Below are positions 8,976 through 17,822 of a DNA stretch of 64,000 nucleotides, piece after piece; the first letter of the stretch is position 1, and every line of letters begins with the position of its first letter. The notes below the pieces were generated by a model. The model was not told the DNA's origin. It made no database searches and was given only the letters and a program-made list of their open reading frames with translations. This DNA is from Acidimicrobiia bacterium (GTDB taxonomy: Bacteria; Actinomycetota; Acidimicrobiia; Acidimicrobiales; Bin134): contig JAJDYE010000041.1 in the NCBI GenBank assembly GCA_022822905.1, positions 62,001-126,000 on the forward strand, written 5' to 3'. A program made the position numbers and the translations under genes.

Positions 8976-10706
8976 TCAGACCACTCGGGCACTGCGGCGG
9001 TCAACTATCCGATGGTCTTTTTCGATGATCTTGGTCACGTGGCTGAGGTCGAGTTGGCTAAGGCTCCAGCCATTGCGGAAGCCATGGCGAAGCAGCTCCA
9101 GATAGAGCAGGCTAGGACTGGGGTCGGAGTGCTCGGCGAGGTGCTGTCGAACAATTTCTTCCACAGCGGTTCCAGGAGGATCGATCAGCTCGCTAACCAC
9201 ACCCTCAGCGGGGCGCATGGTGAGCATGAGGTCGAGTGTGGCTGTGTTCTCGAATCCGGATGCCAGCCCCTTCACCGACCGTTGTCCCTTGTCCAGCATG
9301 GCGATGAGTTCCGGGACCACCTCTAGGCCAGCGGCTGCTATGGACCGCTGGAGGAGTTGCCACACCTTTCCTGAGCTGTTGCCAAAGAGCAAGGTTATGA
9401 ACCCTCCTGGCTTCACAACACGGAGGCACTCTCGCAGTGCATCAGTCATGATCTGCTCGTATCGCTCAGCAGTCCGGACTTCGCCAGTGTCGACTCGGTC
9501 GATCACTGCCTCTTTGGCGGAGTCGGTGAACTCCGACAACCAGGCCTCTTGAAAGAGGTTCATGTCCGAGTAAAAGATGTTGGCCCCAAAGGGTGGGTCG
9601 GTAAACACGTAGTCCACTGAATGATCTTCGAGGGGCAGGGCATCGGCGCTAGCGCGGCGGTAGGTGATGTCGGGGTCGTCGTCAGGAGTCCAATTGAGGC
9701 GGGCGCGTCGCTCGTTCCTGATCCACTGGTCGGAGCGGATCGCGGCTTCGACCTTCCGGTTGAAGAGGTCGAAGACGTTCCACTCGTAGAACACCGGAGC
9801 GACGTAGTAGTTGGCGTTCGCCGCATTGAGCGGACGCTGGCGAGACCACTGGTAGCGCTTGCTTGCCCTAGTGAGAATAGCCGTGAAGGCGAATAGCAGC
9901 TTCTCCCGCAACGGCTCCTCATCCACATCGCCAATGGCGGCGTGAATCGCAGCAAGAGCACACAGATTGCGTTGCGAGTAAAAGGACGCCACCGAAGTCA
10001 GGCCGTGTCGACCCAATGCTGAGGCAACGTACATCTGACGAGACTTCTCAATCGTCACATCAGGCCACCTCAGCCCTGCCGAATTTGCCTCGTGAATCGG
10101 AGGACGATGAGGTTGTTCTATTTGAGTACGCGAGCAGGCGCAGTTGACCGAATCCACGACAGGCCTCTCACGGAGACGCCGGCACCTGCTGCCGACCGGC
10201 GCCTCGCATCGGGGACATGCCATCTGAGACTTTTTCCAGTCAGCGGCTTCCAAGCTTCGGTAGTAGATGAACCCTTCCCCGCAATCGGGGCACTCCATCA
10301 CGGCCGACCAGACAGTCTTCGCGACCTGGGCGCAGTCGCCACAGATTTCGCACTGCGCTGCGTATATATGTCCAAGACGTTCGCGAGCGTGATCGATAAC
10401 CTCATTGGCTCGCTTGCGCAAGTGATCCTCCGACACCTGATTCACATAGTTGGTCCCTATGTGGCGTCCGAGCACTGAGACGTCAAAAAGCCGTGCCCGC
10501 CGACCAGTCATAGCCGCAGCCACTCCTGTCATCCCGGAGCCCGCAAATGGATCAAGCACGATTTCACCCTCGCTGGTGAACGCCTCGATGAACGGCACGA
10601 TCCCCGCTACCGGCACTTTGGTCAAGTACGCGTGGGCCATGTACACCGGGTCGCTGCGCTTGACCGCAACCATTGACGGCAGGGCGGGAAACCCGGTTTC
10701 GCTCAC
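8976..10706 (-). CDS. Zn-finger-containing site-specific DNA methyltransferase
   Basis: About 576 aa from the GTG at 10706; an in-frame ATG at 10772 would add 22 residues, but the GTG has TAAGG upstream and leaves room for a promoter. SAM-binding motif I is DPFAGSG (residues 52-58); the catalytic motif IV DPPFG lies near residue 370, followed by a Rossmann segment with VKPGGFITLLFG. Between them are two Cys clusters (CEICGDC, CPDCG, CPRC) that form zinc ribbons. This order, with a long insert between motifs I and IV, resembles Zn-ribbon adenine-specific methylases. It is divergent from a HEAT-repeat protein with a possible nuclease region, so it may be the modification half of a restriction system. 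N6-adenine versus N4-cytosine specificity is undecided. Confidence 0.85.
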   Translation of the reverse strand: MSETGFPALPSMVAVKRSDPVYMAHAYLTKVPVAGIVPFIEAFTSEGEIVLDPFAGSGMTGVAAAMTGRRARLFDVSVLGRHIGTNYVNQVSEDHLRKRANEVIDHARERLGHIYAAQCEICGDCAQVAKTVWSAVMECPDCGEGFIYYRSLEAADWKKSQMACPRCEAPVGSRCRRLRERPVVDSVNCACSRTQIEQPHRPPIHEANSAGLRWPDVTIEKSRQMYVASALGRHGLTSVASFYSQRNLCALAAIHAAIGDVDEEPLREKLLFAFTAILTRASKRYQWSRQRPLNAANANYYVAPVFYEWNVFDLFNRKVEAAIRSDQWIRNERRARLNWTPDDDPDITYRRASADALPLEDHSVDYVFTDPPFGANIFYSDMNLFQEAWLSEFTDSAKEAVIDRVDTGEVRTAERYEQIMTDALRECLRVVKPGGFITLLFGNSSGKVWQLLQRSIAAAGLEVVPELIAMLDKGQRSVKGLASGFENTATLDLMLTMRPAEGVVSELIDPPGTAVEEIVRQHLAEHSDPSPSLLYLELLRHGFRNGWSLSQLDLSHVTKIIEKDHRIVDRRSARVV

Positions 10707-10790
10707 ATCACCGACCTTACCCACCGAGGGTGACAGTAACGGGTAATGCGCCGGTACACTCCCGGCAGTCATGAGTGCAGGCAGAACCTA

Positions 10791-12260
10791 GTGGGCTTCA
10801 AAGAGGACGCAGACTTCGCACGCTTCGTGTCGGTGGGCGCAATTGGAACCGAAGCAGTAGCCAATCACCTTCAAAATCAGTTCAATCATCAGCCGATTGA
10901 GCTCGAGCGCTATGCGATGGCCAACAAGGTTTGGCAGACGAAGGTCAAGCGGCTGCGGCTGCCTGATCTGTTGTGTGTGCGGTGTGGCTTGAGAGTGGAG
11001 TCGAGGGCAAAGTCGAAGCTCAAAATCATGCTGTCGCATTCGGACACTCCCGGCCGAGAGTGGGACGCGGGTGGAATGCGCCAGGATGACCTGTTCGCGT
11101 TCCTCCACACCGACATCAGCCAGGAACCGCCCCACTGCGGCGTTCCCATCTTCTTTTCCACAAAGGCTCTCAGGGCTAGCGTCGCGCAAGCCAAGAGATC
11201 GGCACCGAAAGCTGCATCGGAAGGGTCCGAAATCACCCTCACATGGCCCTGTTGGGTTCCGACCAAGCGAGGGCAGTATCTCGGTGTAGACGATGAAGGC
11301 CGGATCGTGCTTTCAGGCGTGGACGAGAGAGTTCAGCGATACTGGCAATGGCGAAATTGGGCTGACCCAAGATTCGTCTACGTGGAGCCAGGTGATTTCA
11401 TCACGGGAGACGAACAGGTTCTCGCTGGGGTCGTCGAGCAAGCATCTGACCCAATGTGCGCAGGCAAAACATGGGATTTGACCGCGGCCCTGCACTCAAG
11501 CGAGGTCGTCGAACGGTATGCAGCGGTCAAGGCAGCAGGGTCCGTAGAGCATCGTGGATTGTCCAACACTCTGTCGAAGATCAGCGGCGACGCCAACGAA
11601 GATTGGAGAGTCCGACTTGAGGCTCAAATCGCTCTTGCCCGGCTCGAACCTGACCCTTGGATCAGGAGAATCACGGAACAGATCTCAGACGCCGAGACTG
11701 AAGCCGACCAGAAGATGGAGGCAGTCTTGGCAATGTCCGAACTCCCGTCTGAAGCGGCGGCCATTAGTCTTGATCAAATCGCGGCAAATTCAGATCTTCC
11801 AAGCGAGTTGAGGGCAGCGGCAGCTTGGGGATTGGGACAGGGGTCAGCGCGGAATCCGGAACTCTTAATGGACCATTTCGTCGATCCAGAACGCCTCGTA
11901 GCGTTGCACGCAATTTCCTCCGTTGATGAACTCTCAAGCGATCTACAGCGGACACTCGTCGGATGGATGGCCGGAGACGAAGACAACCGGGCCTCGGCCG
12001 CTGCCCAACTTCTCCAACGCCACGGCTGTGTCGAGTCGCTTCTGGAGGCCACACAAATCGGCGACAGCGCTCGCCTGTGGGCACTTAGAGCGCTGGGTGA
12101 ATTGCGCCCGACATTGGTTAGGTGCCTCGCCGGAAGCCGGTTGACTTCTGAAATCGAAGCGGTATTGCAACCGATGTGGTTGGGACAAGAGGATTGGCTT
12201 CGGCAGGATGGCAAAGAAGGACTAGACGCCCTCGACGTCCAGAAGATTCGATTCCGCTGA
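10791..12260 (+). CDS. HEAT-repeat protein with possible PD-(D/E)xK-type N-terminal domain
   Basis: 489 aa from the GTG at 10791; the frame is open from an ATG at 10746 but that would run into the divergent methyltransferase. The N-terminal 130 residues contain RLRLPDLLCVRCGLRVESRAK (about 42-62), a PD...E.R.K arrangement with a CxxC pair, reminiscent of restriction-endonuclease cores. Residues 240-480 are Ala/Leu/Glu-rich helical pairs with spacing typical of HEAT repeats (for example SELRAAAAWGLGQG). Head-to-head arrangement with a DNA methyltransferase supports a role in restriction or phage defence. The nuclease assignment is inference; the HEAT region is more certain. Could also be a regulatory or sensor subunit. 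Confidence 0.6.
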   Translation: MGFKEDADFARFVSVGAIGTEAVANHLQNQFNHQPIELERYAMANKVWQTKVKRLRLPDLLCVRCGLRVESRAKSKLKIMLSHSDTPGREWDAGGMRQDDLFAFLHTDISQEPPHCGVPIFFSTKALRASVAQAKRSAPKAASEGSEITLTWPCWVPTKRGQYLGVDDEGRIVLSGVDERVQRYWQWRNWADPRFVYVEPGDFITGDEQVLAGVVEQASDPMCAGKTWDLTAALHSSEVVERYAAVKAAGSVEHRGLSNTLSKISGDANEDWRVRLEAQIALARLEPDPWIRRITEQISDAETEADQKMEAVLAMSELPSEAAAISLDQIAANSDLPSELRAAAAWGLGQGSARNPELLMDHFVDPERLVALHAISSVDELSSDLQRTLVGWMAGDEDNRASAAAQLLQRHGCVESLLEATQIGDSARLWALRALGELRPTLVRCLAGSRLTSEIEAVLQPMWLGQEDWLRQDGKEGLDALDVQKIRFR

Positions 12261-12287
12261 GGCGCTGCCGATCGACAGCAGATGGGT

Positions 12288-12848
12288 CTAGGCGAATCGG
12301 GCGGAGCGCATGGCCAGGAGGTCGCCGTCGGATGCCTCTAGCACCTCTCGGGCCTCGTCGGGGCCCTTCATGCGCAGCGGGCAGGACACAACTACGTCCA
12401 TCACCTGGTTGAGCCGTCCGAAGGCGATCCAGCAGCCGATGGCCAGGGTCATCTCCACCACCAGCTCTTCGCCGAAGTGCCCGACCATGCGGTCCATGAA
12501 CTCCTGGTCGATGGACAGGTGGTCGACCGCGAATTTCTCCGCGTACTCCAGAGCATCGCGCTCGGCTTCGCTGAAGCCGTCGTATTCGTTGCGATTTCCG
12601 ACGTTTAGGTAGTCGTCCTCGCTCAGTTCATATTGCGCCAACGACGCAATGCGGGTGTCCAGTCAAACCACGCATTCGTTGATCTGGGCAATCCTCATCC
12701 GCAGCAGCTCCCGCAACCGCACGGGGAGCTTGCTCTCGTTGTACACCGCGCCGCTGAACGCCGATGCCGGTCCGGACAGCGCCGGCGTCATCATCCACAG
12801 TCGGTGCAGCTCCTCTTCGGGGCCGTCGGGAATCCGAATTCGTGCCAT
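12288..12848 (-). CDS. Carboxymuconolactone decarboxylase/AhpD-like protein with in-frame TGA (candidate selenoprotein)
   Basis: A single 187-codon frame runs from ATG 12848 (perfect Shine-Dalgarno AAGGAGGAGG just upstream) to TAG at 12288, interrupted only by TGA at 12663-12665, codon 62. Before it: MARIRIPDGPEE...RIAQINECVV; after it: LDTRIASLAQYELSEDD...GCWIAFGRLNQVMDV, both standard for the CMD/AhpD-like peroxidase family. The TGA sits where the family has the second Cys of its redox CxxC, giving C59-V-V-U62. A hairpin 12 nt downstream fits a bacterial SECIS element. Selenocysteine insertion is therefore likely; the alternative is a recent nonsense mutation of a TGC/TGT codon. Expected role is thiol/selenol-dependent peroxide or alkylhydroperoxide reduction. 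Confidence 0.7.
12632..12650 (-). promoter_or_regulatory. Hairpin downstream of in-frame TGA, candidate bacterial SECIS
   Basis: On the coding (minus) strand, 12 nt after the TGA, ATTGCG and CGCAAT form a perfect 6-bp stem around the 7-nt loop TCGTTGG; a U-G pair can extend it to 7 bp with loop CGTTG. Distance and a G in the apical loop agree with bacterial SECIS elements, which are read within the coding sequence by SelB. The stem lies inside codons and could be chance in GC-rich DNA. Confidence 0.45.
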
Positions 12849-12917
12849 GCCTCCTCCTTGGCTGGGGTCGTCCACACAGTACCGCCCCGTGTTCCTCTTG
12901 CCCCTACAGTCGATGGA

Positions 12918-14594
12918 ATGAGCGCCAATGGCCGACGATTGACTGCCATTGCCCTAGCGGCCTTGCTGGCCCTGTCGGCCTGCTCATCTTCTGAGAAGTC
13001 GGCCGAGCCAGCGGCGCCGACGGCTGATTCCACTCCGAGGGCAGAGCAACCACAGGCCCAAGCGACCGCCGAAGCCGAACCGACATCGGCGCCCGAGGCA
13101 ACTCCTGGGGATTCACCGGACGGCAGCCCGCCTGAAGTGATCGAGCATGCCACCGACTGGCCCTTGCCCAATCGGGACAACGCCGCCACCCGGGCCACGT
13201 TCGACAGCCCGATCGACTCGTCCAACGTACACAGACTAGAGGTGGCCTGGACTGCCGATGTTCCCGGCGGCAGCACCTGGGGCAACCTGGCCACCACGCC
13301 GCTCATCTTGGGCGACCGGGTGTATGTGGCCGGCCTCGACGGCGGGGTACAGGCCATCGACCGCAAGTCCGGCAAGGTTCTCTGGACGGCGGGGCGCCGG
13401 GGCGGCATGTACGGCCCCTCGGGGGTCGTTGTGGGCTGGGGCAAGGTGTTCGCCACCAAGATCGGCTGGCGTCAGCGGGGCCAGCTCATCGCGGCCTACG
13501 ACGCCGACACCGGCGAGGAGGTCTGGGCCACCGACATCACCGGCGGCGACCTCAGCGAGATCAACGTGCAGCCGTTCGCCTACAACGGATTGGTGTACGC
13601 CGCCACCAGCGGCTTCCCCGCCGGGGCCCGGGGCACCATCCACGCCCTGGACCACGCCACCGGCGAGATCGTGTGGTCGTTCGCCACCGTGGAGGACGAA
13701 GACCTGTGGGGAAACCCCAGCATCAACAGCGGCGGCGGAGCGTGGTATCCCCCCGCGCTGGACACCGAGACCGGCACGCTGTACTTCGGGGTGGGCAACC
13801 CCTACCCCTTCCCCGGCGCCCCCGGCTGGCCGGCGGGATCAAGCCGCCCAGGCGACAACCGGTGGACCAGCGGCACGGTGGCCCTTGACGCAGCCACCGG
13901 CGAGCTGCGCTGGGGGTTCCAGGCCTTCCCCCACGACATCTTCGACCGCGACCATGTGCTGGTGACGCTGGCCCATGCCGAAGACCACGGCATGGACCGT
14001 GACGTGCTCGTGACTGCGGGCAAGGGCGGGGTGGCATTCGGCCACGATCCGGCCACCGGCGAGGTGCTGTGGCGCACCTCGGTGGGCCAGCACCAGAACG
14101 ACCACCTGGAGAGCTTCGACAAGCCGGTAGAGGTGATGCCCGGTGCCCAGGGCGGCATGGTGACTCCGGTGGCAGCAGCCGATGGCGTGTTCTACGCCGT
14201 GGTGGTCAATGCCCCCAGCTTCTACGAGTCGGACCAGGTGACCAGCGGTGGCGAGGGCACCCAGCTCTTCACCCGCCCCAGCAACGTGGTGGCCATCGAC
14301 ATCGCAACGGGCGACATCGAGTGGGACGTCGAGATCATCTCTCAGTTCCCTGACGCTCCCGCCGCAGACGCGTTCGGCGGCATGACGGTGGTAAACGACT
14401 TGCTGTTCACGTCCACGTTCTTCGGGGAGCTGTTGGCCCTAGATCGGGCCACCGGCGAGATCGTGTGGCGCCACCAGGCCAAAGGCGCCACCAACGGCTG
14501 GCCCGCGGTGGCCGACGACATGGTCATCTATCCCATCGGCCTCGTGGAGGAGCCTGGAATCCCCCACCTGCTGGCCCTGCGCCTGAAGCCCTAG
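12918..14594 (+). CDS. PQQ-type beta-propeller lipoprotein
   Basis: 558 aa from ATG 12918 (the upstream frame to 12633 is not protein-like). A lipoprotein signal peptide ends in LALLALSAC with lipidated Cys22, followed by a Ser/Ala/Pro/Glu-rich linker to about residue 80. The rest consists of repeated blades of the form DxxTGExxW (for example DADTGEEVWATD, DHATGEIVWSF, DPATGEVLWRTS, DRATGEIVWRH), as in PQQ-dependent dehydrogenases and BamB-like propellers. The protein is anchored outside the cytoplasmic membrane. Whether it binds PQQ and oxidises alcohols, or is a structural propeller, cannot be decided; no cytochrome domain is present. Confidence 0.85.
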   Translation: MSANGRRLTAIALAALLALSACSSSEKSAEPAAPTADSTPRAEQPQAQATAEAEPTSAPEATPGDSPDGSPPEVIEHATDWPLPNRDNAATRATFDSPIDSSNVHRLEVAWTADVPGGSTWGNLATTPLILGDRVYVAGLDGGVQAIDRKSGKVLWTAGRRGGMYGPSGVVVGWGKVFATKIGWRQRGQLIAAYDADTGEEVWATDITGGDLSEINVQPFAYNGLVYAATSGFPAGARGTIHALDHATGEIVWSFATVEDEDLWGNPSINSGGGAWYPPALDTETGTLYFGVGNPYPFPGAPGWPAGSSRPGDNRWTSGTVALDAATGELRWGFQAFPHDIFDRDHVLVTLAHAEDHGMDRDVLVTAGKGGVAFGHDPATGEVLWRTSVGQHQNDHLESFDKPVEVMPGAQGGMVTPVAAADGVFYAVVVNAPSFYESDQVTSGGEGTQLFTRPSNVVAIDIATGDIEWDVEIISQFPDAPAADAFGGMTVVNDLLFTSTFFGELLALDRATGEIVWRHQAKGATNGWPAVADDMVIYPIGLVEEPGIPHLLALRLKP

Positions 14595-14613
14595 TAGCTA
14601 GAGAACTAGCCGC

Positions 14614-16131
14614 TCAGCCCAACTCGGGAAAGCGGCTGCGGGTGCCGGCTTCGGCCCAGTCCATGTGGTCGCGCACGTATTGGTTGGTGGCGTCTTGGGC
14701 GGGCGAGTAGTCCCATGAGATGCGGCTGTCGTCGCCCGTGGCGGCGTGCACCAGCCGCCGGGCCCGCTGGGAGGCCAACGCCTGCTCCCGGATGGCGTCG
14801 CTGTCCCAGCGCTGGCTCACCTCGGCAGCGAATTCCGCGGCCAGCTCTGCATGGTCGGGATCGTCGGCCAGGTTGTCCTGTTCTTGCGGGTCGGCTTCCA
14901 GGTCGTAGAGCAGGGCGGGGTCGGTGTCGCAGTGGATGTACTTGTGGCGGCCCCGGCGGATCATGAACATGGGGTGGGAGGTCATCTCCGCGGTGTACTC
15001 GGCGAGCGCCTCGTCTGTGGGATCGCTCCCCCCGCTGGCCGCATCCCAAAGGCTCCGCCCGGCCAAGGGAACCGCCGGCTCTACCGGAGTGCCACCAGCG
15101 GCGGCGATGTCCAGCAGGGTGGGGGCCAGATCGAGCAAAGAGCAGGCGTTGGGGACCGTGGTGTTGGCCACCCCGGGACCGGCCATGATGAGCGGCACCC
15201 GCAGCGACCGCTCGAAGAAGCTCATCTTGAACCACAGGCCCCGCTCCCCCAGCATGTCGCCGTGGTCGCTGGTGGCGATCACCACCGTGTTGTCGAGCTC
15301 GCCGGTCTCCTCCAGTGCACGGATCATCCGCCCCAGCCACGCGTCGATGTAGCTGGTGTTGGCGTAGTAGCCGTGGCGGGCGTTGCGGCACTGCTCGTTT
15401 GTGTAGCCCACGGTGTCGGCCTCGATGCCCCGGCGGATCCGCAGGCTGTGGGTATCCAGCGATTCGAGATCCACTGGCTCGGGCAGGTCGATGGCGTCGT
15501 GGTCGTAGAGGTCCCACCACTCGGGGCGGGCGACGTAGGGATCGTGGGGGTGGATGAAGGCCACCGTGAGGAAGAACGGCCGGTCGTCGCTGTCGCGGGC
15601 GAAGTCGTAGAGCTTGCGGATGGCGGCGAACCCCACTTCCTCGTCGTAGTCGAGCTGGTAGGTGGCCAGGGCCTGGCCGGCCTCCGACAGGCTGTCCATG
15701 TTGTGGTACCACTTGTCGATCCGCTCACCGGCGTTGTCCCAATCGGGGGTCCAGGCGAAGTCAGCGGGGTAGATCTCTGTGTTGAGCCGCTCGGCGAACC
15801 CGTGGTGCTGGTCGGGCCCGATGAAATGCATCTTCCCGGCCAGCACCGTGCGGTATCCGGCCAAGTTGAGGTAGTGGGCCAGCGTGGGAACCGACGCCGG
15901 GAACTCGGCCGCGTTGTCCCACGCCCCGATGGTCGACGCCAACTGCCCCGACAGCATCGAGAACCGCGACGGCGCACACAGCGGAAAATTGCAGTAGGCG
16001 ACGTCGAATCGAGTTCCCCGCTCGGCCAAGGCGTCCATCGCCGGCGTCCGCACCAGCGGATGGCCGTAAGCGCCAGTGAAATGCGGTGCCAACTGATCGG
16101 CCATCACCACCAAAACGTTCGGCTTGGCCAT
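14614..16131 (-). CDS. betC: Choline-sulfatase-like sulfatase
   Basis: 505 aa. The N-terminus PNVLVVMADQLAP carries the metal-binding Asp, and C52-A-P-S-R56 is the sulfatase motif in which Cys is converted to formylglycine. Segments KMHFIGPDQHHGF, IYPADFAWTPDW and FIHPHDPYVARPEWWDLY closely resemble BetC choline-sulfatases, which release choline and sulfate from choline-O-sulfate in the cytoplasm. It would feed choline to osmoprotection and sulfate to assimilation, a useful trait in marine settings. No choline dehydrogenase or transporter lies next to it. Other alkyl sulfates remain possible substrates. Confidence 0.85.
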   Translation of the reverse strand: MAKPNVLVVMADQLAPHFTGAYGHPLVRTPAMDALAERGTRFDVAYCNFPLCAPSRFSMLSGQLASTIGAWDNAAEFPASVPTLAHYLNLAGYRTVLAGKMHFIGPDQHHGFAERLNTEIYPADFAWTPDWDNAGERIDKWYHNMDSLSEAGQALATYQLDYDEEVGFAAIRKLYDFARDSDDRPFFLTVAFIHPHDPYVARPEWWDLYDHDAIDLPEPVDLESLDTHSLRIRRGIEADTVGYTNEQCRNARHGYYANTSYIDAWLGRMIRALEETGELDNTVVIATSDHGDMLGERGLWFKMSFFERSLRVPLIMAGPGVANTTVPNACSLLDLAPTLLDIAAAGGTPVEPAVPLAGRSLWDAASGGSDPTDEALAEYTAEMTSHPMFMIRRGRHKYIHCDTDPALLYDLEADPQEQDNLADDPDHAELAAEFAAEVSQRWDSDAIREQALASQRARRLVHAATGDDSRISWDYSPAQDATNQYVRDHMDWAEAGTRSRFPELG

Positions 16132-16186
16132 AGCCCGCGAGCATATTGGCGGTCAGCCCCTCAGCGTCGGCGACTCAAGTGGCCGA

Positions 16187-16609
16187 TCAGTTCTTTGCCC
16201 AAGGGTCGATGAGGTCGACTGCCATACCTTCGAAGTGCCGGATGTTGCGTGTTGCCACGGCCATGCCGCGAGAACGGGCGATCGCCGCGATCTGGCCGTC
16301 GGACTGGGAAACAGGACGTCCAGCGGCCCGACAAGAAGCAGCTATTTCTGCGTACGCGCGTGCCGCTTCACTGTCAAACGGCAGCACACGACCAGCGAAG
16401 ATCTCCCGCAGCATCGCCTCAACCTCTGTTTCCATGGCGTCTCGACGCTGGCCCGTAGGCATTATGGCAACGCCATAGAGCAACTCCGCCTCGCTCACCG
16501 CGGAGAGGAACAGAGTGGTTGCTGCACGCTCTGCCACCCATGCTTCAACTGCTGAATCCGGCAACGGGCGCATCAATTCAGAGACAACATTGGTGTCGAG
16601 AACAATCAC
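16187..16609 (-). CDS. vapC: VapC-like PIN-domain toxin
   Basis: 140 aa from the GTG at 16609, which has AGGAG about 6 bp upstream; the longer frame to 16717 would lie inside the antitoxin gene. PIN-domain acidic residues are present: Asp in VLDTNVVSELM at the N-terminus, Glu in SEAELLYG near residue 43, and the C-terminal pair in SQSDGQIAAIA and ATRNIRHFEG. Members are Mg-dependent RNases that cleave tRNA or rRNA. The start lies 10 bp after the antitoxin stop, as in a two-gene TA operon. The FitB/VapC subgroup is indicated by the FitA-like partner. Confidence 0.9.
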   Translation of the reverse strand: MIVLDTNVVSELMRPLPDSAVEAWVAERAATTLFLSAVSEAELLYGVAIMPTGQRRDAMETEVEAMLREIFAGRVLPFDSEAARAYAEIAASCRAAGRPVSQSDGQIAAIARSRGMAVATRNIRHFEGMAVDLIDPWAKN

Positions 16610-16619
16610 CGCTCCTGCC

Positions 16620-16862
16620 TCATTCGAAACGAGGCGGCTCTGGCATGGCCTCTCTTGGGGGCAATTCCAACTCCACCCCGCCAAGATGGGCAAAGCGTTC
16701 GCGAATTGCAGCAGCAAGATCGGTGGGGCCCACGTCCTGCTCGACGGCGTCGCGCAAGATCAAACGGGCCTCTTCTTCCATCGACCGACCGTGACTGGCA
16801 GCGCGGATGCGAAGTCTGATCTTCACTTCGTCGTCAAGATTGCGAATGGTGATGCTCGCCAT
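16620..16862 (-). CDS. vapB: VapB/FitA-like ribbon-helix-helix antitoxin
   Basis: 80 aa. The N-terminus MASITIRNLDDEVKIRLRIRA forms the beta strand and first helix of a ribbon-helix-helix DNA-binding domain, followed by HGRSMEEEARLILRDAV, the FitA hallmark. The C-terminal tail ELPPREAMPEPPRFE would wrap over the toxin. It should bind the VapC next door and repress the operon; a perfect 31-bp palindrome (16898-16928) 36 bp upstream is a plausible operator. Confidence 0.88.
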   Translation of the reverse strand: MASITIRNLDDEVKIRLRIRAASHGRSMEEEARLILRDAVEQDVGPTDLAAAIRERFAHLGGVELELPPREAMPEPPRFE

Positions 16863-16897
16863 GTCCTGCCCTCAATCGCTCCCCATCAGCCTATCTT

Positions 16898-16928
16898 GAC
16901 AAAGTGATTGCGCTGCAATCACTTTGTC
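16898..16928. promoter_or_regulatory. Perfect 14-bp inverted repeat, VapBC operator or EamA terminator
   Basis: Two 14-base arms (GACAAAGTGATTGC and its exact complement) flank GCT. The palindrome starts two bases after the EamA stop codon and lies 36 bp upstream of the vapB start, both genes on the minus strand. No U-tract follows it on the minus strand, which argues against a classic terminator, while RHH antitoxins bind inverted repeats at their promoter. It may serve both purposes. Confidence 0.55.
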
Positions 16929-16930
16929 TT

Positions 16931-17818
16931 TTAACCCGGAGAAGCTTGAACTCGGGTGCGGGTGGTGGCGATGGTGCCGTAGAACACGCCGATGAGGACG
17001 ATGACCGCGCCGACGGCGGCGACAGGGCGGGGCAGCTCGTTGAAGAATGCGGCGGCCCAGATGGTGCCGGCCACGGTCTCGATAGGGGCGAACAGAGCCA
17101 CATCGGCCACCGGGGCGAAGCGGGGGGCGTTGGACAGCGCCAGGCGGCCAAAGGGGTTGAACGCCAGGCCCATGGCGGCGATCGACAGGTAGGCCCGCAA
17201 GTCGAGTGACAGTGGCGACGCCCAGTACACCAGGGCCACCACTGTCATCACCCCTCCGATGGACAGTCCCACCAGCCGGCTCATGTCGGGATAACGGCGC
17301 CACATGGTCAAGCTCACCGCAAAGCCCAAGATGGCCACCAAGCCCAAGAGATCGCCCTTGAGGGTGGGCTCCCCCACCGAACTGGACACAATCGCTCCGA
17401 TGCCCGCCATGGTGATGGCTATGGCGACAGCCGTCGTCCGGCTGATACGCTCCATCAGCCAAATCCAGGCGCACACCGCGGCCATCAGAGGCACTGCCGC
17501 CACAATGGCCACTACATTGGCCACTCGGGTCTGGGTGACGGCGATGACGAAGCACAGTTGGCTGCCCCCGGTGAGGGCCCCTATGACCAGTTGCTGCCAA
17601 GGGTGGCGGCGGAACGCCTCCAGCGGCCAGCAGCCGTCCACCCGGTGGCTGAGCGCGGTGTAGAGCGGCACCGAGCAGCACGCCACCCAGAAGGAGACAT
17701 CCACGGCGTCGGCCTCCGAGAGCCGGATCCACAGCGAATCGGTGGACACCGACAGCATCCCCACCCCGGCGAGCAACCAGCCCAGCCGCCGACGGTCACT
17801 GGACTGGGCGACATCCAT
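16931..17818 (-). CDS. EamA-family (DMT) transporter
   Basis: 295 aa with ten hydrophobic segments arranged as two repeats of five, the EamA pattern of drug/metabolite transporters; for example GWLLAGVGMLSVSTDSLWIRL at the N-terminus and AVGAVIVLIGVFYGTIATT at the C-terminus. It is an inner-membrane permease for an unknown metabolite. Its ATG at 17818 lies only four bases after the 3' end of tRNA-Val on the same strand, leaving no room for a promoter or Shine-Dalgarno; it may be transcribed with the tRNA and translated from the processed, nearly leaderless 3' product, or start at a downstream codon. Confidence 0.88.
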   Translation of the reverse strand: MDVAQSSDRRRLGWLLAGVGMLSVSTDSLWIRLSEADAVDVSFWVACCSVPLYTALSHRVDGCWPLEAFRRHPWQQLVIGALTGGSQLCFVIAVTQTRVANVVAIVAAVPLMAAVCAWIWLMERISRTTAVAIAITMAGIGAIVSSSVGEPTLKGDLLGLVAILGFAVSLTMWRRYPDMSRLVGLSIGGVMTVVALVYWASPLSLDLRAYLSIAAMGLAFNPFGRLALSNAPRFAPVADVALFAPIETVAGTIWAAAFFNELPRPVAAVGAVIVLIGVFYGTIATTRTRVQASPG

Positions 17819-17822
17819 TCGG

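Noticed and set aside
14746..16212. Long 488-codon plus-strand frame
   Set aside because: Antisense to the choline-sulfatase gene, which has clear motifs; composition is a GC-rich mirror frame.
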